Positions 15,683 to 22,049 of a stretch of DNA of 31,329 nt are shown piece by piece. Position numbers and translations under genes: made by a program. The notes beneath the pieces were generated by a model that worked only from the letters and a program-made list of their open reading frames with translations, searched no databases and was not told where the DNA came from. The DNA lies in assembly GCA_964450915.1 (NCBI GenBank), contig CAYVFG010000010.1, positions 1 to 31,329 of the forward strand, in the 5' to 3' direction. Each line of letters begins with the position of its first letter. Within the stretch, counting starts at the first letter, position 1. This DNA is from HO2-45-11b sp964450915 (GTDB taxonomy: Bacteria; Patescibacteriota; Andersenbacteria; UBA10190).

Positions 15683-16909
15683 ATGAATGAACCCGAACAA
15701 AACATTCCCGATCATCGAAAAATCGGCCAAGAAATGGATTTATTTACGTTTTCCGAACACGTAGGCTCGGGCCTTCCCCTCTTTACGCCTAAAGGCACCG
15801 TCATTCGAAAGCAACTTGAAAATCTCCTATGGTCAATTTTAACTCCTCTCGGATACGAGCAAGTATGGATTCCGCATATTACAAAACCGGAATTATATAA
15901 AACATCCGGTCATTGGGATAAATTCAAAGATGATCTATTCCATGTAAAAGGTCATAAAAATGATGACTTTGTTATTAAGCCGATGAACTGCCCGCATCAC
16001 ACGCAGATTTATGCAAGCAGACTTCGAAGCTATCGCGATTTGCCGATGCGATACGCAGAAATGACGACCGTATACCGAGATGAACAAGCAGGAGAATTAT
16101 TAGGCTTGGCTCGCGTACGCTCTATTACACAGGATGATGCGCACATTTTCTGCCGACCCGATCAAATTCAAGAAGAAATTTCTCGCGTACTCAAAAGCAT
16201 CTCGCAATTTTATTCTGCATTTGATTTCAAGCTCACGGCTCGCTTATCTCTTCGAGATCCGAAAGAACCTGAAAAATACTTAGGCTCAGATGAAATTTGG
16301 CAGCAGGCGGAACGCATATTAGAAGAAGCGCTTGCGGCAAACAACTTCCCCGCTCCAGAAAAAGCAGAGGGCGAAGCTGCCTTCTACGGGCCAAAGATCG
16401 ATTTCACTGCAACAGACAGCCTGGGCCGCTCCTGGCAGCTCGCAACGGCGCAACTGGACTTCAATATGCCGGAGCGATTCGAATTAGAATACACTGCCGA
16501 AGACGGATCAAAACAACGACCCGTCATGATTCACCGCGCAATTTTAGGTGCATATGAACGATTCATTGCTGTACTGCTTGAACATTACAACGGACACTTA
16601 CCGGTATGGCTTGCGCCCGTGCAAGTTGCGGTGTTGCCGATTACTGAAGACGTAAACGATTATGCGCAAGAAGTTGCAGCGGCACTGAAGCAAGCAGGCG
16701 CCCGCGTATTCATAGATGTTCGAGATGAACGGATCGGGAAAAAAATTCATGCTTCAAAAGAACAGCGAATCCCGATTGCAATTATTCTTGGAAAAAAAGA
16801 AATGGCAGATAAAACGGTTTCGCTAAAGTCCGAATCGCTTGCTGAAGAAACTACATCAATTGCAGATGCAGTTGAAAAAATACAGGCTCTGTTAAAACCG
16901 AACGTATAA
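15683..16909 (+). CDS. thrS: Threonyl-tRNA synthetase lacking the N-terminal TGS and editing domains
   Basis: 408 residues against about 640 for bacterial ThrRS. It charges tRNA-Thr. The sequence starts at the linker before the catalytic domain (DHRKIGQEMDLF, 10-21) and keeps the class II core; the zinc ligands that select threonine are present as C103 (PMNCPHH), H154 (DDAHIF) and H284 (MIHRAILG). The anticodon-binding domain runs from about 305 to the end (VQVAVLPIT, DERIGKKI). The TGS domain and the N2 domain that hydrolyses Ser-tRNA-Thr are absent, and no in-frame upstream extension is possible because the preceding gene ends 25 nt away. Confidence 0.96.
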   Translation: MNEPEQNIPDHRKIGQEMDLFTFSEHVGSGLPLFTPKGTVIRKQLENLLWSILTPLGYEQVWIPHITKPELYKTSGHWDKFKDDLFHVKGHKNDDFVIKPMNCPHHTQIYASRLRSYRDLPMRYAEMTTVYRDEQAGELLGLARVRSITQDDAHIFCRPDQIQEEISRVLKSISQFYSAFDFKLTARLSLRDPKEPEKYLGSDEIWQQAERILEEALAANNFPAPEKAEGEAAFYGPKIDFTATDSLGRSWQLATAQLDFNMPERFELEYTAEDGSKQRPVMIHRAILGAYERFIAVLLEHYNGHLPVWLAPVQVAVLPITEDVNDYAQEVAAALKQAGARVFIDVRDERIGKKIHASKEQRIPIAIILGKKEMADKTVSLKSESLAEETTSIADAVEKIQALLKPNV

Positions 16910-16910
16910 T

Positions 16911-17660
16911 TTACTTGTAGCTTCCTGCTGGGTGCGTTTCGGCGTAGCTCGTGAGCCATTTTAATTGCGCATCCGAAATTCCTCCATGGAATAATCTTGA
17001 TTCTGCGACTGCTTTATCGAGCGGCCAGCCTTGCACGGCATACCGATACAACACAGTCATCGTCCCTGCTCGCCCGTATCCTCCCCTGCAATGTACATGT
17101 ACCGGTTGGTTCACGGGATTGGTAACGAATGCTAAAAATTGCTGAGCCTGATCATCGGTCGGCGCGTGCCCGTCTAAAATATCTAGATGCAAATAATTAA
17201 ATCCAAGCTCGGTAAAACCGGGTAATTTCGAATCGTCTGCGGAAGGATCGTTATATTCCCCATCGTGGCGCAAATCCACATCGCCTTTCCAGCCATTATC
17301 TTTAAGCCATTTGAATTCAGATAGCAGCGGCTGCCCTGATCGAGAAATAACATTACTCACCGGCATTGCAAATGACCAAAACCCGTATGCGGCCGGAGCA
17401 TCTTTTGGAACATTGTCCCGAGGACCCACAAATTGCATTGAGGGGACGGTAGAAGATACTGGCGTAGCTTTTACAGCAACAGAATCGTCAGCAGCACCGA
17501 CGGGCAAAATTTGTTCTGTGTTACCAGGCTGTGCCGCATCTCGATTGGCAACGCTCGGAGCATGCACAACCGCTTTTGGAGCGATGACTGCATAGATAAT
17601 AACCGCTGCAACGAGAACGGCTCCAACTGCGCTTATGATAATCCCCTGCAATTTCTTCAT
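16911..17660 (-). CDS. Membrane-anchored protein tyrosine/dual-specificity phosphatase-like protein
   Basis: 249 residues. An N-terminal hydrophobic segment (about 7-27) suggests an anchored protein with its catalytic domain outside. After a Pro/Ala-rich linker (to about 75) comes a cysteine-phosphatase domain with the active-site loop HCRGGYGRAG (C191, R197; the C-X5-R signature) and a likely general-acid loop around D160-D170. The family removes phosphate from phosphotyrosine or other phosphoesters; the substrate is unknown. It converges on thrS with one base between the stops, and has a TATACT box 6 nt before the ATG. Confidence 0.85.
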   Translation of the reverse strand: MKKLQGIIISAVGAVLVAAVIIYAVIAPKAVVHAPSVANRDAAQPGNTEQILPVGAADDSVAVKATPVSSTVPSMQFVGPRDNVPKDAPAAYGFWSFAMPVSNVISRSGQPLLSEFKWLKDNGWKGDVDLRHDGEYNDPSADDSKLPGFTELGFNYLHLDILDGHAPTDDQAQQFLAFVTNPVNQPVHVHCRGGYGRAGTMTVLYRYAVQGWPLDKAVAESRLFHGGISDAQLKWLTSYAETHPAGSYK

Positions 17661-17666
17661 AGTAAA

Positions 17667-17672
17667 AGTATA
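17667..17672 (-). promoter_or_regulatory. -10 element of the phosphatase gene
   Basis: TATACT on the minus strand ends 6 bases before the ATG at 17660, so leaderless spacing. The region where a -35 would sit overlaps the upstream terminator and is not a match. Confidence 0.5.
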
Positions 17673-17677
17673 GCATG

Positions 17678-17701
17678 AAAAAACCCGGCTTCCCTGCCGG
17701 G
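17678..17701 (-). terminator. Intrinsic terminator after the 75-residue zinc protein gene
   Basis: On the minus strand CCCGGC-AGGGAA-GCCGGG is followed by six T. It lies 22 bases after the stop at 17724 and just before the phosphatase promoter, which supports the small upstream gene being real. Confidence 0.9.
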
Positions 17702-17723
17702 CCGCTGCTGGGCCGTTTAAAGC

Positions 17724-17951
17724 TCACATCATGCCAACACAGAAATCGCAATCAGGGCTGTCGCACTTATACACCACTGACGACGACGGGCGAAAACGAG
17801 GCTGAAACCGAATAATATTCCCGCCGCATTTGCAGACACGCTTCGTCGCATTGCCCGGAGCCTGGCCGACATTCATAATACTCATAAAACGTTGTATTGA
17901 AGGAACAAGACTAGGGCGCTGTGTTATCCTCGCATCAAGAGATAATTGCAT
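17724..17951 (-). CDS. 75-residue zinc-ribbon protein with a sigma-54 region-I-like N-terminus
   Basis: The first 26 residues align without gaps to region I of RpoN as I remember it from E. coli: L5, R8, Q11, P17 and Q20 are identical, and I9, L15, I19, M23 and I25 are conservative matches. In RpoN this region contacts core polymerase and the activator ATPase. The remainder is Cys-rich (VCKCGGNI, then KCDSPDCDFC), a plausible zinc ribbon. A weak AAGGGA site precedes the ATG, and a strong terminator follows the stop, so the gene is likely expressed. No sigma core-binding or DNA-binding domains exist here. Function unknown. Confidence 0.65.
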   Translation of the reverse strand: MQLSLDARITQRPSLVPSIQRFMSIMNVGQAPGNATKRVCKCGGNIIRFQPRFRPSSSVVYKCDSPDCDFCVGMM

Positions 17952-18004
17952 GACGATTCCCTTTTCAGCAAACGTAAGAATACGACCCTTCTTTTGTTGT
18001 ACGC

Positions 18005-18508
18005 CTATTTTGCCAATTGTTCCAGCTGGTCTTGCGCTTGTTTATACGTATTCGCAACCGCCTTTAATCGGTCGAGCTGTATCTGCGCATCGGCAAAAGC
18101 CCTCAATGCATCGTCTCGATTTTTTGCAATACCATCTTTGGAGACATCCTTCATTTCATCTTTTGCTCGATTCAGCGTATCCGATAACAGCTTCGCTTTT
18201 ACTACGATAATATTCACACCCGCGTTTGCATCCAATGCTTTACCTAAGCTGCTCGCATCTGCTTTAAGGTATGTAATGTCCAAACTGAATTTCGCATCCA
18301 CGGAACTTGCGAAAGATCTCTCAACGCTTCTCTTTCCAAGAATTCCATAATACTGAAGCTTTGCAACGGCATCTTGCCAACTCCCCACTCCCTGCGTAAT
18401 CGCTGAAATATTTCCTAATTTTTCCGGGTGAAACGTAACCTGGAGAGCGCCCATATATATTCCAATAGCGCTCAACGCAACTGCCAAGTATACAATCCCC
18501 TTTATCAT
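18005..18508 (-). CDS. Small membrane-anchored helical protein
   Basis: 167 residues from the ATG at 18508. Residues 3-22 form one hydrophobic segment, followed by a mostly helical, charged domain rich in Ala, Asp and Lys that ends in a coiled-coil-like stretch (RAFADAQIQLDRLKAV and onwards). No family recognised. A longer in-frame start at 18568 would lie inside miaA and upstream of the TATACT box at 18520-18515, so it is unlikely. The gene is divergent from miaA and 53 nt upstream of the 75-residue zinc protein, perhaps in one unit. Confidence 0.65.
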   Translation of the reverse strand: MIKGIVYLAVALSAIGIYMGALQVTFHPEKLGNISAITQGVGSWQDAVAKLQYYGILGKRSVERSFASSVDAKFSLDITYLKADASSLGKALDANAGVNIIVVKAKLLSDTLNRAKDEMKDVSKDGIAKNRDDALRAFADAQIQLDRLKAVANTYKQAQDQLEQLAK

Positions 18509-18511
18509 CCT

Positions 18512-18520
18512 TATAGTATA
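18512..18520. promoter_or_regulatory. Overlapping symmetrical -10 elements for miaA and the divergent membrane protein
   Basis: TATAGTATA contains a plus-strand TATAGT (18512-18517), 7 bases before the miaA ATG, and a minus-strand TATACT (18520-18515), 6 bases before the ATG at 18508. Four bases are shared. Symmetrical -10 elements are known to drive divergent transcription. Matching -35 boxes are poor on both sides. Confidence 0.65.
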
Positions 18521-18524
18521 TAAG

Positions 18525-19400
18525 ATGAACCACGTATATGCTATTGTCGGCCCGACTGCTTCTGGCAAAACTGCCTATGCTATCAACCTTGCAAAACAAC
18601 TTAATGGAGCCATTATTTCAGCAGATTCCCGACAGGTCTATGCAGGCATGAATATCGGCACGGCAAAGCCCATCGATGCATTTCTAGATGCCCCGCATAG
18701 CGCCGCAACGCCGGACATCATAGATTCCGTTCCCCATTATTTATTAAATATTACCACCATAGATACGGCGTATACGCTTTCAGATTGGCTAAAAGACGCG
18801 CAGCAAGCGTTAGAAATTATTGTACGCAACAATCAAACTCCCATTATCGCCGGCGGAACAATGCTCTACATCGATGCTCTCTTAGACGGATATGACGTTC
18901 CTAATATACAACCGGACCAAGAATATCGAGAAAAGCTGGAACAAGAATCGCCCGAAGCGTTGTATAAGCAGCTACAGGAACAAGATCCGGCATCGTGCAA
19001 TTTTATAGAACCGCACAATACGCGCCGAATAATTCGCGCACTGGAAGTGATCCGAGCAACTGGAGAAAGGTTTTCAGATTTGCGCAAAGCGCAATCGCAA
19101 TACGATTCAACGCGCATCGGCATATTTCCGGACTGGGAAATTATGAAATCAAATATACAAAAAAGATCTCACAGCATGCTTGCAGACGGACTTGTTCAAG
19201 AAGCTGCTGCATTGCGAAAAGCCTTCCCGTCTTCGCCGTTATTAGAAACCATCAACTATGTGCAAGCACTGCAATTGGCAGACAATACAATCTCGGAATC
19301 AGATGCACTAACTAGCATGTCCCAGGCAACTCTTCGCTATGCGCATCGGCAAATGTCGTGGTGGAATCGCAGAACAGATATCGGCTGGATTTGTATATAG
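18525..19400 (+). CDS. miaA: tRNA dimethylallyltransferase
   Basis: 291 residues. MiaA transfers the dimethylallyl group to A37 of tRNAs reading UNN codons. The P-loop GPTASGKT (9-16) and the downstream DSRQVYAGMNIGTAKP (about 34-49) are diagnostic; IAGGTMLYIDALLDG and the tRNA-binding block NTRRIIRALEV follow. The C-terminus is a little short, ending WWNRRTDIGWI, where longer family members continue. The start codon is fixed by the TATAGT box 7 bases upstream. It converges on the GIY-YIG gene with no gap between the stops. Confidence 0.96.
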   Translation: MNHVYAIVGPTASGKTAYAINLAKQLNGAIISADSRQVYAGMNIGTAKPIDAFLDAPHSAATPDIIDSVPHYLLNITTIDTAYTLSDWLKDAQQALEIIVRNNQTPIIAGGTMLYIDALLDGYDVPNIQPDQEYREKLEQESPEALYKQLQEQDPASCNFIEPHNTRRIIRALEVIRATGERFSDLRKAQSQYDSTRIGIFPDWEIMKSNIQKRSHSMLADGLVQEAAALRKAFPSSPLLETINYVQALQLADNTISESDALTSMSQATLRYAHRQMSWWNRRTDIGWICI

Positions 19401-19649
19401 TCAACGCTTTTGAATCAATCGCGCTTTTTCAAGCCTGCTCAACTGCTTAATCTCATACTCTCGCTTCATCGCCAATTCCTTTGTTGCAAAACTTTCTGAA
19501 TGCACGAGTTTAACGGGCAACCGAGCTCGCGTATATTTTGCGCCCTTGCCCGCATTATGAGCTTCTACACGCTTTCCAATGTCCGTTGTCCATCCGGTAT
19601 ACAGCGTATTGTCCGAACATCGCAGAATATACACAAAGAATTGCTGCAT
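19401..19649 (-). CDS. GIY-YIG nuclease-like protein (YhbQ type)
   Basis: 82 residues, a stand-alone GIY-YIG domain. The two motifs are FVYILRCSDNTLYTGWT (VYI and YTG), then the Arg in KRVEAHN and the Glu in KREYEIKQL, which correspond to the catalytic Arg and metal-binding Glu of the fold. Small UPF0213-like proteins of this type are presumed nucleases in DNA repair, but their substrates are mostly unknown. Its ribosome site GGGAGGAG lies in the last codons of the helicase gene, 1 nt upstream of this start region, so translation is probably coupled to it. Confidence 0.9.
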   Translation of the reverse strand: MQQFFVYILRCSDNTLYTGWTTDIGKRVEAHNAGKGAKYTRARLPVKLVHSESFATKELAMKREYEIKQLSRLEKARLIQKR

Positions 19650-19650
19650 A

Positions 19651-20973
19651 CTATACTCCTCCCATAACTTTTATAAAGTTGTCGTGCATGGTGCGCAATT
19701 CTTCCCTATCCATTTCGCTGAACATATTCTCGGCAATTTGAGAGCTATCGCGAAATTCAGAATCTTTTTCGAGTACGCTTGGGTGCACTTCAAACGCCCT
19801 CTGATTCCACCCAAGCAGGTGCAATCCGGATAATCGCTTTACCCGAGAAAGCGCCACATACCCCTGGCCGAATTCGAACACCTGGCGCAAGTCGACCACT
19901 GCGGAATCGAGACTAATCCCCTGGCTTTTGTGGACCGTAATCGCCCACGCTAGGCGAAGCGGCAATTGCGTGACGCTTGCTACTACTCGACCGTTCTCCT
20001 CGACGCTCCAGTCCATGCTCTCAACATCAACTTTCCTCCCCTCTTTCGTGACTACTACAGGATGGCCGTCTGTCTTGCTGAATTCTTTAACCACGCCGAG
20101 CGTTCCGTTTACGAAATGTTCTTTCGGATTATTTTTTGTAAACATGACCGTTGCACCGACTTTCAGCGATAATACTTCCGGAGATAAGCACCCCTTCTTC
20201 AAGCTTTCGACTACATTTTTTGCACCCTTTGCATACATATGAAAATCTTTTGCCTGCCCGGGAATACTTGCGAGAATATCCGCATTCACCTTGTCGACAT
20301 CCGCATTATGAGAAAATAATTTTGGAATATCCTCAGGAGCCATCTGCGCCTCTACCTTCCTTTCCTCCAAGCGTTCAACATGCAATTCGTCGAACGTATT
20401 GCTGCGAATAGCAGATAATAATTCTAAAAACGGAGCATCGTCCTGCCGATGCTGTTCCGTGATGTAGCAGATAATGGGGTTTGCCTGCTGCCAAGCGAGC
20501 GAATCATAGGCAAACTGGCTCGCTTGCGCAGAACGGCTGACGGGCGGCAATTGGAAAAAATCTCCCACAAAAATAATCTGCAAACCGCCGAATGGTTCTT
20601 CGGAATTTTTCACTGCCTTGCACACCGCATCGACCATGGTAATCATGCCCGCAGACAACATAGAAACTTCGTCAATAATCAGCACGCGAGAACGATTAAT
20701 GCGCTTTACGATATACTCGCGCGAAGCAATGGCGTCGATGTCGTACTTGCTTAAGCTGCTTTTAATACCTATTCCGCTCCATGAATGAATCGTCATTCCG
20801 CCAATGTGCGTGGCAGCAATACCCGTAGACGCAGTAATGGCGACATCGACGCCATTCTTTTTTAAATATGAAACATACTCATTGATCGTGTGCGTTTTCC
20901 CTGCCCCAGGCTCCCCTGTTAAGAATACATTTGCTCCTGTTTTTAGAATCCTCAAAGCATCTTCTTGCGTCAT
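19651..20973 (-). CDS. PIF1-type ATP-dependent DNA helicase
   Basis: 440 residues of superfamily 1B helicase. The Walker A motif GEPGAGKTHT is at 20-29, TASTGIAATHIGG (motif Ia) at 48-59, Walker B IIDEVSML at 99-106, and the late motif YVALSRVKRLSGLHL near residue 390. PIF1 helicases unwind DNA 5' to 3', including G-quadruplexes and stalled forks. It lacks a long N-terminal extension. It is followed directly by the GIY-YIG gene, so a repair or processing pair is plausible. A TAAAAT box ends 6 bases before the ATG. Confidence 0.93.
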   Translation of the reverse strand: MTQEDALRILKTGANVFLTGEPGAGKTHTINEYVSYLKKNGVDVAITASTGIAATHIGGMTIHSWSGIGIKSSLSKYDIDAIASREYIVKRINRSRVLIIDEVSMLSAGMITMVDAVCKAVKNSEEPFGGLQIIFVGDFFQLPPVSRSAQASQFAYDSLAWQQANPIICYITEQHRQDDAPFLELLSAIRSNTFDELHVERLEERKVEAQMAPEDIPKLFSHNADVDKVNADILASIPGQAKDFHMYAKGAKNVVESLKKGCLSPEVLSLKVGATVMFTKNNPKEHFVNGTLGVVKEFSKTDGHPVVVTKEGRKVDVESMDWSVEENGRVVASVTQLPLRLAWAITVHKSQGISLDSAVVDLRQVFEFGQGYVALSRVKRLSGLHLLGWNQRAFEVHPSVLEKDSEFRDSSQIAENMFSEMDREELRTMHDNFIKVMGGV

Positions 20974-20979
20974 CTGATC

Positions 20980-20985
20980 ATTTTA
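20980..20985 (-). promoter_or_regulatory. -10 element of the PIF1 helicase gene
   Basis: TAAAAT on the minus strand, 6 bases before the ATG at 20973, again leaderless spacing. No clear -35 is present. Confidence 0.45.
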
Positions 20986-21001
20986 CCGTACAAGCGTACT
21001 G

Positions 21002-21030
21002 TTTACGAACATGAAAGAATACCCCATACT
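21002..21030 (+). promoter_or_regulatory. Promoter candidate of the 108-residue gene
   Basis: TTTACG (21002-21007), 17 bases, CATACT (21025-21030). About 42 bases separate the -10 from the ATG at 21073, and an AAGGAG ribosome site sits 7 bases before that ATG. This is a leadered arrangement, unlike the flanking genes. Confidence 0.45.
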
Positions 21031-21072
21031 CCTTACAGGGTTGAATAATTGCACCTTCAAAGGAGCGGCGCT

Positions 21073-21399
21073 ATGCTCGGGATCATCCATGAACACGTCC
21101 TCCGGGAAGTGGCGGATGGGGTTCATACAACGCTTTCATCGCTATCAAAGCTTCCTTACGATCAAGCAGTACGAATCACTCTGAAAGATACACGCGTTGT
21201 CATAGGCATGCGTTATCGAAGGACGATACCTGGCAGCGCAGTATCCATATGCGGCTATACGACGATCAATTGCTCGCTCATCGCGCATACGTGTGAATTT
21301 TTTTCCGGATGCACCGCATACAAGCCGATATCCCTGATTACTGTTATTAACCACGGGCAGCCGTCAGAAGTCCGAATTGCCTGGGAGCTTGAACAATAG
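21073..21399 (+). CDS. Unrecognised 108-residue protein
   Basis: The ATG at 21073 is preceded by AAGGAG at 7 bases, and the stop is followed by a textbook terminator, so the gene is likely real. The start is helical (MLGIIHEHVLREVADG), then mixed strand and helix with several Cys and Tyr (SICGYTTINCSLIAHTCEFF). No motif I recognise. It has no signal peptide or clear membrane segment. A TTG 24 bases further upstream in frame is a less likely start. It converges on another unrecognised gene (21528-21941). Function unknown. Confidence 0.6.
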   Translation: MLGIIHEHVLREVADGVHTTLSSLSKLPYDQAVRITLKDTRVVIGMRYRRTIPGSAVSICGYTTINCSLIAHTCEFFSGCTAYKPISLITVINHGQPSEVRIAWELEQ

Positions 21400-21421
21400 G
21401 CTCAAAAAATCGCATCAATCC

Positions 21422-21449
21422 AGCCGGCTTTGCGCGAAGCCGGTTTTTT
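21422..21449 (+). terminator. Intrinsic terminator of the 108-residue gene
   Basis: CCGGCTT (21424-21430) and AAGCCGG (21437-21443) pair around a 6-base loop and are followed by six T. Confidence 0.93.
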
Positions 21450-21465
21450 ATTGCATATGTATATA

Positions 21466-21499
21466 TAAAAATCCCCTTGAGCATCATTGCTCTTGGGGA
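21466..21499 (-). terminator. Terminator of the 137-residue gene
   Basis: On the minus strand TCCCC...GAGCA pairs with TGCTC...GGGGA around a 4-base loop, with a 2-base internal mismatch, followed by ATTTTTAT. It faces the plus-strand terminator just left of it. Confidence 0.85.
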
Positions 21500-21527
21500 C
21501 TTACGCTGACAGAAGCGCTGGCAACGC

Positions 21528-21941
21528 CTACGTACAGCAAACGTCGTAAATCATGACATACCCATCATTCGGATGCCGAGAGCATTGAGACACGAGATCG
21601 TGCCACGTACTGTGCTCATCCAAATCCTGATCAATCGGGATAACCGTATCAGTACCCTCGATGCGAAGTTCGCGCAGACACAGGAACAGCCGAGAACCTG
21701 CTTCGAACAATGGGTTGAACACGTCCATAATCCATACATGCATACCAGGGACATCGATGCCCCCATGAGGATTGAGCCCGCTAGGTCCGAAGGGCACCGA
21801 ATTTAGCACCTCCTCAGCCTCTACTCCATCGTGCCACACCTTAGACCATGTGTTCCTTTTCACATGAATTCGCACCTCTTTATCACTTGGGTGGAAGCCT
21901 GAAAGAAACTCCTGAAACGGACTGAGAGTAAATGCGGACAT
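21528..21941 (-). CDS. Unrecognised 137-residue soluble protein
   Basis: Starts MSAFTLSPFQEFLSGF and contains DKEVRIHVKRNTWSKVWHDG, a Pro/Gly-rich stretch around SVPFGPSGLNPHGGIDVPG (about 48-66), and a His/Trp-containing end (DEHSTWHDLVSQCSRHP) finishing in CCT. No signal, membrane segment or catalytic motif is recognised. Expression signals are unusually strong: a TTGACA-17-TAATAT promoter, a structured leader, a GGGGGA ribosome site 6 bases before the ATG, and a terminator after the stop. This makes a real gene very likely; the function is unknown. Confidence 0.7.
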   Translation of the reverse strand: MSAFTLSPFQEFLSGFHPSDKEVRIHVKRNTWSKVWHDGVEAEEVLNSVPFGPSGLNPHGGIDVPGMHVWIMDVFNPLFEAGSRLFLCLRELRIEGTDTVIPIDQDLDEHSTWHDLVSQCSRHPNDGYVMIYDVCCT

Positions 21942-21978
21942 TATCTTCCCCCTTGTTGCCTAAAGTGCAGAAATTACC

Positions 21979-22010
21979 TTCTTTTGCCGTATTTCGACAC
22001 AGCAAAAGAA
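21979..22010 (-). promoter_or_regulatory. 5' leader hairpin or operator of the 137-residue gene
   Basis: TTCTTTTGC (21979-21987) and GCAAAAGAA (22002-22010) are perfect inverted repeats of 9 bases with a 14-base loop. They begin at about the predicted transcription start, so they form either a 5'-end mRNA stem or an operator just downstream of the promoter. Confidence 0.6.
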
Positions 22011-22016
22011 CATCTT

Positions 22017-22045
22017 ATATTAGTGTAAAATATGTATTTTGTCAA
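22017..22045 (-). promoter_or_regulatory. Consensus promoter of the 137-residue gene
   Basis: TTGACA (22045-22040), 17 bases, TAATAT (22022-22017) on the minus strand. The -35 is a perfect consensus match. It lies in the short gap after the gatB stop and yields a leader of about 70 bases. Confidence 0.82.
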
Positions 22046-22049
22046 CTTC

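Noticed and set aside
20988..20999. GTAC-AAGC-GTAC inverted repeat before pif1
   Set aside because: Four-base arms are too short to claim an operator; such repeats are common by chance.
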